Assembly (NCBI GenBank): GCA_938084835.1
Contig: CALKER010000002.1
Coordinates: 1 to 64,000 of the forward strand
Source of the DNA: an uncultured Thermoguttaceae bacterium
GTDB taxonomy: Bacteria > Planctomycetota > Planctomycetia > Pirellulales > Thermoguttaceae
Direction: 5' to 3'
Length of the DNA: 64,000 bases
Numbering within the stretch: position 1 is the first letter of the stretch; every line of letters starts with the position of its first letter. Both the position numbers and the translations under genes were made by a program. The notes under the pieces were generated by a model. It saw nothing but the letters and a program-made list of their open reading frames with translations, had not been told where the DNA came from and searched no databases. Below are positions 47,823 to 55,493 of this stretch, piece after piece.

Positions 47823-48603
47823 AAAGTTCGTGGGGAAAGGACTTGGCCGCTGGAAGTGTTAGCGTGCTGTCTCGCCGATGGTTCCTGCCGAAGCCCTCAG
47901 ACACCGTTGTTACCCAAAGAGGTTTTGGCTTTCCCAGATCGGATTTGATCGCTAGTATCGCTCCTTGAAAAACCCATTTCGTGTGGACCGCAAAATCTTT
48001 TGCCCCGCCGTGACTCCGACGCCGGAGGGCGACGCGTGCCGATGGGTTAGAGGACTTTGCTTGGCGATTCGAAGAGGGGAGAGTGGCTTGCAAGTCCGCG
48101 TGATCCCCAGAACAGTTGCGATCTAAAATTTGGTGTGTATCCGAACAATTTCCGTACTTGAACGATCCCCCTTCACACGGGATCGGCGCGAGCTTCATTC
48201 CGGGGGAAAGTGTAGTGGGGCGTGCCGGGGTTTACTCCTTGGACGCTTAAAGGTTTCCTGCGTGGACGTTTAAGCATATCGAGTGCTTGGTGGCGCAAGA
48301 GCCGTAGCACACGGAACTCCCGAAAATTGCTTCCGAAAATTAAAGTATCCGGAGTTAGCGGGCGCAGCAATCCAAGTTGCGGTAGGTGTTTTGACTGGCG
48401 GTTGGAAAGGCAAGCCCTTATGCCATGTTACCTTTAGAAGGCTACCGCGGTCGTCAACGGTTAGGGGGCATGGGGATCGATCCTTCGGTTCGATGACGAC
48501 GGAACTTCTTTCAAGGAGCTCCTTTCAAAGCGTTGAATTACCTTGTAATTGTGGACTAAGGATTCCTTTCCAAAGAAGTCGGATACATTCGAGGGCCGTA
48601 AAT
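47823..48603. other. Intergenic before folP
   Basis: About 780 bp. The folP frame stays open back to 48283, but that extension has no family similarity or ribosome binding site. Nothing else supported. Confidence 0.3.
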
Positions 48604-49467
48604 ATGACCACGGCAAGGGCACTTCGGGCGGAGAAATGGCAACTGAGAAGCCGCGAGCTTGTTTTCGGGGAGTGCCCCCTTGTGATGGGAGTGCTCAACA
48701 TCACCCCGGATAGCTTTTATGACGGGGGGAAATATGTGGATCCGCAGGCTGCAGTGGAGCACGCTCTCCGGCTGGAGGCTGAAGGAGCCGACATCCTCGA
48801 CATTGGCGGGGAAAGCACCCGCCCTTATGCCACTCCGGTATCTGTGGATGAAGAACTTCGCCGTGTTTTGCCCGTGATCACGCAGTTGGCCGAAAAGGTG
48901 CAGATCCCCCTTTCCATTGATACCTACAAGGCCAAAGTGGCGGCGGAGGCCCTGGCTGCAGGGGCAGAAATTGTCAACGATGTGACGGCATTCCGTGGCG
49001 ACCCGGAAATGATTCGCGTGGTGGCGGAAAGTGGTGCTGCTATTTGCCTCATGCACATGCAGGGTACGCCTCAGAATATGCAGGATCGGCCTTTTTATCA
49101 GGACGTGGTGCGTGAGGTGAAGGCCTTCCTGAGCTTGGCACGCGACCAAGCAACTCAAGCGGGCATCCCTCTTGAGAAAATCGCCCTTGATCCCGGCATC
49201 GGCTTTGGCAAACTTCTTGAGCACAATTTGGCATTGTTCCGCAATGTTCACACGCTGCATGAGCTGGGTTGTCCGCTTGTGGTGGGACCATCCCGCAAGC
49301 GTTACATCGGGCAGATCGTAGGCAACATGGATGTGGACCGTTTACCAGGTACTCTTGCCACGGTGGTGGCGATGGCACGCAAGGGAGTGCAGGTTCTTCG
49401 GGTTCACGATGTGGCGGCCGTTCGGCAGGCGCTGCGGGTCTTCCTAGCAGTAGGTGGCTTGGACTAA
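48604..49467 (+). CDS. folP: Dihydropteroate synthase
   Basis: 287 residues from the ATG at 48604. Condenses dihydropterin pyrophosphate with p-aminobenzoate in folate synthesis. Family motifs in order: VMGVLNITPDSFYDGGKYVD, GADILDIGGESTRPYATPVS, PLSIDTYKAKVAAEALAAGA, EIVNDVTAFRGD, CLMHMQGTPQNMQ, ALDPGIGFGKLLEHN and LVVGPSRKRYIG, ending VLRVHDVAAVRQAL with the phosphate-binding R-x-H. All key residues are present and length is typical. GAGG lies 10-13 bases upstream. It is functionally linked to pabA at 20567. Confidence 0.97.
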   Translation: MTTARALRAEKWQLRSRELVFGECPLVMGVLNITPDSFYDGGKYVDPQAAVEHALRLEAEGADILDIGGESTRPYATPVSVDEELRRVLPVITQLAEKVQIPLSIDTYKAKVAAEALAAGAEIVNDVTAFRGDPEMIRVVAESGAAICLMHMQGTPQNMQDRPFYQDVVREVKAFLSLARDQATQAGIPLEKIALDPGIGFGKLLEHNLALFRNVHTLHELGCPLVVGPSRKRYIGQIVGNMDVDRLPGTLATVVAMARKGVQVLRVHDVAAVRQALRVFLAVGGLD

Positions 49468-49596
49468 TCTTCGAAGTCCACGGATGTTTGGAAACGATAA
49501 CGGTTTCCGTAGGTTCGCCTCGCCAACTCGTCCCGCGGGCGACAGGAAGCTCTCTGGGCCTCGTGATTCCCGCTTCCGGGGCGGCCGGGTCGCGAG

Positions 49597-50373
49597 CTAC
49601 AAGGCCGCTGGGCCGGCCGTCGGTCCGTGCTCCGGCTTATAACCGATGACAGCAATCTTAGCCGAAAACACTCGTTCCCGGGGGTAATTACATATCAGAA
49701 ACACAGCCCGATGGAGCGCTTTCTCCAAAAATACCCGAACAAATCCGAGCCACCGAACCGGACGCGGCTGGAGGAGGGAAACTCGCTCAAAACCGCCAAT
49801 TTCTAGCAGCTGGATAAGACTTGTCGGCGTAAACACTCGCTGATGCGTGAGGTCAAGATAGCGGGCGTACGAGCCGAGCAGGTTGGCCGCATTGGGAGTT
49901 TCTATACATACCAAACCCCCGGGTCTTAAGGCGGAGAAAACCGCATCCACGTAGGCAAAAAGCTCGTCGTCGCTTAAATGCTCGAAGACTTGGAGGGAGA
50001 AAACCGCGGCGAAACGGCTCGGGTTGCGTTGCAGAAAGCTCAGGCCGTCCTCGCAGGCGATCTCTAGCTGTGGCAAAGCGCGTCGGGCGATGGCCACCAT
50101 CGACGGCGAGATATCAACCCCGACAGGTCGGATGTGCGAATACATCCCCAGCCAGTGCAGAAAAATTCCGGCCCCGCAGCCCAGGTCGAGCACTTCTCCC
50201 CCACTGGCCACCGCGTGAACCAACGGGCCGTATGTCCGATCCCAAATTCCGAAGTCACGCCGTGGGATTTTCCGGGGATCAAAGTCCTCGGCCGAGTCCG
50301 TAGCACCCACGGTGCGCAAAAAATGCGCGAAATAATGCTGATAAATTCGTGTGCGGATTTCAGGCTGGAACAT
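49597..50373 (-). CDS. Class I SAM-dependent methyltransferase
   Basis: 258 residues. Motif I is VLDLGCGAGIFLHWLG (about 60-75), motif II acidic residue in PVGVDISPSM, then LSFLQRNPSRFAAVFSLQVF with EHL, and LRPGGLVCIETPNAANLLGS. The C-terminus (FLEKALHRAVFLICNYPRER) suggests membrane association, as in methyltransferases near glycan or lipid synthesis genes. Substrate unknown. No clear ribosome binding site for the ATG at 50373. nadC lies 302 bp upstream on the same strand. Confidence 0.85.
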   Translation of the reverse strand: MFQPEIRTRIYQHYFAHFLRTVGATDSAEDFDPRKIPRRDFGIWDRTYGPLVHAVASGGEVLDLGCGAGIFLHWLGMYSHIRPVGVDISPSMVAIARRALPQLEIACEDGLSFLQRNPSRFAAVFSLQVFEHLSDDELFAYVDAVFSALRPGGLVCIETPNAANLLGSYARYLDLTHQRVFTPTSLIQLLEIGGFERVSLLQPRPVRWLGFVRVFLEKALHRAVFLICNYPRERVFSAKIAVIGYKPEHGPTAGPAAL

Positions 50374-50675
50374 GGGATGATGGTGAAAAGCCCTTGCTTC
50401 TTACTTTGACCGAATTTTTTACTGGACTGCCTAATTTGCCGAACTTTCCGATTGCTTCACCCGGAAGGTAGGCCTTCGGGCCGTGCGGGAAGATTCCCCC
50501 GAGATTTATTTGCCGGTGTGGAGAGAAATAAATTCGTGGCTCGCCTGGGGAAAGTTTCGCGCAAGTTTTGCTGAAGGTAGTTTAGCCTCTGCCGGAAAGT
50601 TGCCGAGGCTTGAATGGCTCAGTTGCCGTGGCAGAAGTGGCAAGGAGGGGGATGGGCGAGAACTCCTCCCTGAAT
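50374..50675. other. Gap between nadC and the methyltransferase gene
   Basis: 302 bp; no gene, and no hairpin with T-run found. Confidence 0.25.
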
Positions 50676-51662
50676 TCAAGCAGAGGCTTTGGACATTGGG
50701 ACCCATTCTAGGCTGAAATCAAGCGCCTGGGCCGAGTGAGTTAGGGCCCCAATACTAATCCGTTCTACCCCGGTCAGCGCCACTTCGCGAACCGTCTCAA
50801 GGGTAATCCCGCCGGATGCCTCAAGTTCCACAGCCGGGTTTATGCGATCCCGCAGAGCCACAGCCTTTCGGAGTTCTTCCGGCGCCATATTATCAAGGAG
50901 GATAATATCGGGCCCGGCGAGGAGGACCTCTTCGAGATCTGCGAGTGACTCGATCTCGATTTCTACAAGTAGGTCATTTGCATCTCGATCATTTGCAGGC
51001 TGCGGCTGGTTGCGGCGATATTCCCGCGCTTTGTGGATGGCCTGGGCTGCCAGTTTTCCCCGAGGTACCCCGGGGTGAAGTTCGGTCAAGAAGGCGAGGT
51101 GATTGTCTTTAAACAAAATGCCGTCAAAAAGACCAAGTCGGTGGTTCCATCCCCCGCCGCACCGGACGGCATATTTTTCAAGACGGCGCCAGCCAGGTGT
51201 GGTCTTTCGGGTATCGAAGATCCTTACGCCTGTACCCGTCACGGCTTGTACGAACTTTTTTGTAAGAGTCGCGATACCGGACAGACGTCCTAAAATGTTC
51301 AGTATGATTCGCTCCCCAAGGAAGATTTGCCGGACCGGCCCCTCGATCCAAGCGATCGCCCCAGGCGAGACGATTTCATCACCATCCTGATGCCGACTTT
51401 CGAAGGACAAGCCTGGATCGATCTTAGCGAGGATAACCGGTACTGCCCGTAGGCCAGCCAACACCCCGGGCGAGCGGAGGATAAGGGCCGCCCGGCCACA
51501 AGCTCCCTCGGGAACAATCACTTCAGAGGTGCAATCTCTGCCACCGGCCGAGTCTTCCCATAGCGAAAGATCCACAAGGGCCCCAAGCTCCTGCTCTAGG
51601 CGATTATCCCAACGAATTTGGGCGTAGTCCTTTGTGGTTCGGTAACGTTCGGCCTTGTTCAT
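50676..51662 (-). CDS. nadC: Nicotinate-nucleotide pyrophosphorylase (carboxylating)
   Basis: 328 residues, a little longer than average. Converts quinolinate and PRPP to nicotinate mononucleotide in NAD synthesis. Seen: LSLWEDSAGGRDCTSEVIVP at the N-terminus, ERIILNILGRLSGIATLT, the signature DTRKTTPGWRRLEKYAVRCG, GGGWNHRLGLFDGILFKDNH, IEIESLADLEEVLLAGPDII, LLDNMAPEELRKAV and the PRPP-binding ELEASGGITLETV...ISIGALTHSA. A ~12-residue Asn/Asp/Pro-rich insert (PQPANDRDANDLL) precedes IEIES. No nadA/nadB in view. Confidence 0.96.
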   Translation of the reverse strand: MNKAERYRTTKDYAQIRWDNRLEQELGALVDLSLWEDSAGGRDCTSEVIVPEGACGRAALILRSPGVLAGLRAVPVILAKIDPGLSFESRHQDGDEIVSPGAIAWIEGPVRQIFLGERIILNILGRLSGIATLTKKFVQAVTGTGVRIFDTRKTTPGWRRLEKYAVRCGGGWNHRLGLFDGILFKDNHLAFLTELHPGVPRGKLAAQAIHKAREYRRNQPQPANDRDANDLLVEIEIESLADLEEVLLAGPDIILLDNMAPEELRKAVALRDRINPAVELEASGGITLETVREVALTGVERISIGALTHSAQALDFSLEWVPMSKASA

Positions 51663-52896
51663 TGGTTTAATTTCACGCGGTGCGATCGTTTCCGGATTTA
51701 GAAGTGGGACGGGCTTTCACCGAAGTTCATTAACTAGCTTGGCCGCTCGATCTTCTCGCGTTTTTCTCAATCTTATGCGATTACAAATTCTTATGCGGTT
51801 GCAAATTCTTTAGCATGCCGTCATACATAATTTTAAAGTTCGCGGCGGCACCATGCTTTCTGATTCGAAAAACAAACTGATGTTCTTCCCAACATTCAGA
51901 GCTTTTGTGGTCTTGCAACTGACCCGTGGACCTTCCTCATAAGCAAGGAACGGGAATTCACTGGCCCCTCTTAGGCGGCAAGTCCGGGTTGCCCTGCTTG
52001 CGGGCAAGGCACGGGAACCGGCACGGTTACGATCACTGGTAACAAAACGGTGCCTCCTACGCGAGCAAGGAACGGGAATAACGATATGCCGCTGGCTACA
52101 TAAGGGACTGGCTACATGATTGAGTGGTGCCTTTCCGGCGAAGAAGGAACGGAGTTCTAAAACGACTTTGATTTTTGTATACCTACTAGTCGATGTTACT
52201 GACCAAAAGGACATTCGGAGAGGGTATTCTTACCTTCTTGAGCTGCGGTGTGCGATTCCGGGGCTGTATTGTGGCTTTTTTGGTTCAGCCGCTCTCCCAA
52301 GCTTGCCTCATGATGGAACGATGTACCCTTCGAGCCTTTCCCTCGACTGTGCTTGGCCTGTGTCTTGGTCATCTTACCGGGAAGGAACGCCCTAGCCTAG
52401 ACCATGCGGGCTGCGCGCCAGCTTGGGTTCCAGCCGGAGGGCGAACCTCTTTCAGCTTCATACTTTCGGAGGCTGGTCATTGATCCGGCCATGGGGATCC
52501 CCAGCGTGGCTTCCAGCTTGATATTTGCGAAGATTGGGCTTGCGGTTGACGACGGTTCGCTCGCTTTAAGACTCTTGCGCGCTTGATGACAAATGCCGAA
52601 TGACAATTGTCAAGGACATGGGGACCGGCGAATAATCGTTGCGGATAAAGTGATAGGAAAAAACATTCGTTTGGAAAAACTGTTTAAAAGTTGAGAGCGT
52701 GCGCCCGTCAACCTGGGTTTCTCAGGGGCGGAGTGGCTTGTGCGGACCGTTTGAGGGTGATTCTTCACCTTTCCGAGGAAGGGATCTTCGAGTTTGTTTC
52801 GCCCAAGTTGATTATGAGGGGCCGTGCTGGTCAAACTTGTGAGGGAAGAGTTAGTAATTCTTTTTAGGCCGGGAGCGCCATCCGGAGTCAAGAAGC
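51663..52896. other. Gap with 61-bp periodic repeats
   Basis: About 1.2 kb between nadC (minus) and the ComEA-like gene (plus). Besides the repeat array below it has an 18-bp imperfect tandem pair (51771-51788 and 51789-51806, TCTTATGCG core) and a CTGGCTACAT duplication at 52092 and 52108. No gene recognised. Confidence 0.4.
51943..52155. repeat. Direct repeats with ~61-bp period
   Basis: GCAAGGAACGGGAA at 51943-51956, GCAAGGCACGGGAA at 52004-52017 and GCAAGGAACGGGAA at 52065-52078 are spaced exactly 61 bp; a weaker copy (GAAGGAACGGA) follows at about 52143. The 10-20 bases before each copy are also loosely alike (CCTCCTACGCGA-type). Spacers are unrelated. Confidence 0.75.
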
Positions 52897-53304
52897 ATGC
52901 TCAGTCGGCACCATCAGCTTGCCTGGGCGCTGCTGCTTGCGGGCTTGGGACTTTTTCTTTTGCCTCGCATGATCCGAATGTGGCGGGGCGAGTTGATATC
53001 TGTAGAGACCCCACCTCGTTATTCCGCACGTTTTGTGGTGGACATTAATCGGGCTGATTGGCCTGAATTTGCGGTTCTTCCGGGAATTGGGGATCGCCTT
53101 GCGAAACGGATTGTGGAATTTCGTGCCGAACATGGCCCCTTTCGACAGCCGGAAGACCTTCTTCGCGTCCCCGGGATAGGGCCAAAGACCTTTAGCCAAA
53201 TCCAACGTCATGTGACGCTCACCCTGCCTGAAAGCTCCGATGCTTGCAGAGGAGCCCCGCCGGCTGACACGGCATGTGACCAGAGAGAGCATCTTCGACC
53301 TTAA
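52897..53304 (+). CDS. ComEA-like helix-hairpin-helix protein with membrane anchor
   Basis: 135 residues. One N-terminal membrane segment (LAWALLLAGLGLFLLP, about 8-23), then a domain with two helix-hairpin-helix motifs: VDINRADWPEFAVLPGIGDR followed by LAKRIVEFRAEHGPFRQPED and LLRVPGIGPKTFSQIQ. ComEA-type proteins bind double-stranded DNA at the cell surface during uptake; small ones without other competence genes nearby may have other roles. The C-terminal ~25 residues are Pro/Ala-rich with two Cys. The start codon is plausible but its ribosome binding site is weak. Confidence 0.85.
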   Translation: MLSRHHQLAWALLLAGLGLFLLPRMIRMWRGELISVETPPRYSARFVVDINRADWPEFAVLPGIGDRLAKRIVEFRAEHGPFRQPEDLLRVPGIGPKTFSQIQRHVTLTLPESSDACRGAPPADTACDQREHLRP

Positions 53305-54567
53305 ACCATCTGGATCTTGTGCTCCTCAAGAGGAGGAGTTTGCTGAGGGGGTAAGTTGGGTTCATAACTTTGCGTTTTTTCGCGAAGTAGGCTCATCTTG
53401 TGTGTGCCAGCTCGGGGTTTTTTCGATTCCTTTCATCTCGGTTTGGTCCGTTCGTGGGCTCTTCGCCGAACTTATGAGTCGCGGGAGATCGCTCCCAGCG
53501 ATGACGGACCGAACTTTCTTGCTAATCTTACGATGTGCGTTGCTTCAAAGTGGTGTGGTTTTTAGCCACCATTGCCACTTAGTTTCCTGATGAAGCGATG
53601 TGAGTTCTGAGGGGCTTGGCTTAAGTCGAGGAAATCTTGGGCGGAAAAGTTCCCGCGTGGGCAGTCTTGAGACTTATTAGGTCTATAAAGACGTCGCCCC
53701 TAAGGAAAGAAAATGCTTCAAAGTGGGCAAGCCGGTGATGCCTGGAGTCAACGAACCCAATTGGCTAATGCTCCTTGCGGTGTGTCTTAGTTCGAAGCAA
53801 CGGGAATAGAGTTTTTGATTCCCGCTTCAGGTTACAGGCGAAAACGACACTGCGATTTGAGCTTAATACGATGTATCATCGCTGCGACTTGCGTCAAAAA
53901 GGCACCTCAACAAGAAAGACTCAAAGCCTTTGCACAGCGTTTTGCGTTATGGTTAGTTGTGTTGCCAATAGGCAAGCTGTGTGTCGAAGCTCGAGAAAAC
54001 CAATCGAGTAATGCCATGGCTAATGTGCTTCTCGATGCCACGGCATGTTCTATTCTTTGGTGTTCGAGGCTTGCGCACTGTGAGGAGAAGGAGGCAGCGA
54101 TGTGTTTTTGTGTCCTGTGTGGAAGAAGAAAGCGAACCATGAAGGAAGATTTCGAGTATAATGCATTAAAAGCTCTTGCATAGTTTGGGAAAGTTGCTAC
54201 CATAAGCAATAGAAGATCTTTGGCAATGGACTTGAACAGACGTAACTCAGGAGCGAAGCTTCTGAGATGACGTCTGTGACTAAGTCAACGGACGCAGGGT
54301 GATCACTTCCTTTCGGTCAAGAAAGGGAGATGCTTTGCGAAGGACACGGTCAGGCGATGAAGGATGATCCGCCTGCCTTGTGGACCCTTGCAAAGCGACA
54401 TGCGTCCAACAGTAGGCATGCCTTCCGTGGTGGCCGAACATGGGAAGGCAGAGCCAAAATGGTGGGTTGGTGTTAGTGGGAAGGCGGGCGACTGAAGCCA
54501 TGAGATTCGGCCCCAGCCCAGACTGGTACAGATCGCCCGGGACGTCGTAACAAAAGGAGGTATAGCG
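53305..54567. other. Gap and possible structured leader of the H1-like gene
   Basis: About 1.26 kb. REP-like fragments occur at 53651 (TTCCCGCGTGGGCAG) and as an inverted pair CGGGAAT/ATTCCCG at 53799-53824. From about 54240 to 54560 the sequence is richer in G/C with many short complementary runs and leads directly into the H1-like gene, so it could be an RNA leader. No RNA family recognised. Confidence 0.35.
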
Positions 54568-54690
54568 GTGGCCAAGAAGACTGCTACAAAGAAGGCGGCG
54601 ACCACCAAAAAGGTTGCTAAGAAGGCAACCACGAAGAAGGCGTCCGCTAAGAAGGCCCCGACCAAGAAGGCCACACCCAAAAAGTCCTAA
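54568..54690 (+). CDS. Histone H1-like Lys/Ala-rich mini-protein
   Basis: 40 residues from a GTG start with a near-perfect Shine-Dalgarno AAAGGAGGT 7 bases upstream; stop TAA at 54688-54690. It is built almost wholly of Lys, Ala and Thr in K-K repeats (AKKTATKKAATTKKVAKK and similar), with no hydrophobic core. This resembles the C-terminal tail of histone H1-like DNA-binding proteins (Hc1 type) known from planctomycetes and chlamydiae. It would bind and neutralise DNA or RNA backbone in the cytoplasm. The strong terminator 67 bp downstream closes a monocistronic unit. Its shortness hides it from usual length cut-offs. Confidence 0.85.
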   Translation: MAKKTATKKAATTKKVAKKATTKKASAKKAPTKKATPKKS

Positions 54691-54756
54691 GGCCCTTGGT
54701 TGTCGGCCTCCCCAGCCTCTCTCGGAGGCAATCTCTTCTTCAGTCCCGACGAGAAA

Positions 54757-54799
54757 GAAGGGCCCGACAGTTTGGTATGCTGTCGGGCCCTTCTGCTTT
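54757..54799 (+). terminator. Rho-independent terminator of the H1-like gene
   Basis: Perfect 14-bp stem GAAGGGCCCGACAG (54757-54770) and CTGTCGGGCCCTTC (54780-54793) with a 9-base loop, followed by TGCTTTT. Among the strongest hairpins in the window. A second perfect 9-bp stem (GCGTTATCT/AGATAACGC, 54874-54899, followed by TTT) lies 80 bp further and may act as a backup. Confidence 0.92.
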
Positions 54800-55493
54800 T
54801 GCACCACTAACTTTTAGCCCTTTTTCCGGTGCTGGATTTCCTCCGGCAGCTTCGTCTTATCTTCTAGATTGCTGCGTTATCTGCGGGAGAAGATAACGCT
54901 TTCCCATTAAGGATCGACCCGAAAAATAACACTTTGCCCTTTAGTATCAAGTAGTGTCATCGAGCTCATGGGACCCCTTCGCAACTGACGGATGGGCTTT
55001 TGGCCATAGTGTTTTTCCTGCTGGCATCGGCTCGCGGCCTTTTAATTGCCGATTAGTTGCCGAAAAAGCATCCGGAAATGTTTGCTCATCTTCCCGATGA
55101 GGGAGCCTAAGCTGTCCTGAGTTGGTGTCGCTTCCGGGCTTAACCGGAGTTATCGGGTAGAGAGCGAGTCATTGCGGTCGATGTGGAGTCGATACCGGGC
55201 TTGACCGGGGTTATCTCTGCCGACGCCCACGTAGCGATTTCCAACCAAACCAAGGCGTAAATAACGTCCCGATACAAGCCTCACGGAAGTCTCAACTTTG
55301 CCAACACACCCCCTGTGCGTTGATCAAGCGCGCCGAGACTTCGGGTTTAGTGGCTTAAGGCATAGCGGCCGAGGGGAAGTTGGGAGTGTTCGAAGTCCCG
55401 CTCTTTGATAGCCAAGTGGGTTGTTCTCTCGTGAGGTGAACCAAGCGTTCTATTGCGCGGCGCGAAACGTTATGCCACACCAAGGCTCTGCCG
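54800..55493. other. Gap between H1-like unit and a glycosidase gene
   Basis: About 0.7 kb with the backup stem at 54874-54899 and a pair of 21-bp repeats (below). No gene recognised. Confidence 0.35.
55134..55215. repeat. Direct repeat pair with 61-bp spacing
   Basis: CCGGGCTTAACCGGAGTTAT begins at 55134 and CCGGGCTTGACCGGGGTTAT at 55195, 61 bp apart, with 2 mismatches over 21 bp. The similarity extends upstream (GTCGCTT/GTCGATA). The first copy reads GTCGCTTCCGGG, sharing GTCGCTTCCG with the 16.2-kb repeat (minus strand). Confidence 0.7.

Noticed and set aside
48283..48603. N-terminal extension of FolP
   Set aside because: The extension has no similarity to the family and no ribosome binding site; FolP normally begins close to 48604.
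51943..52155. CRISPR array
   Set aside because: The conserved unit is only about 14 bp and degrades in the last copy. Called a direct repeat.
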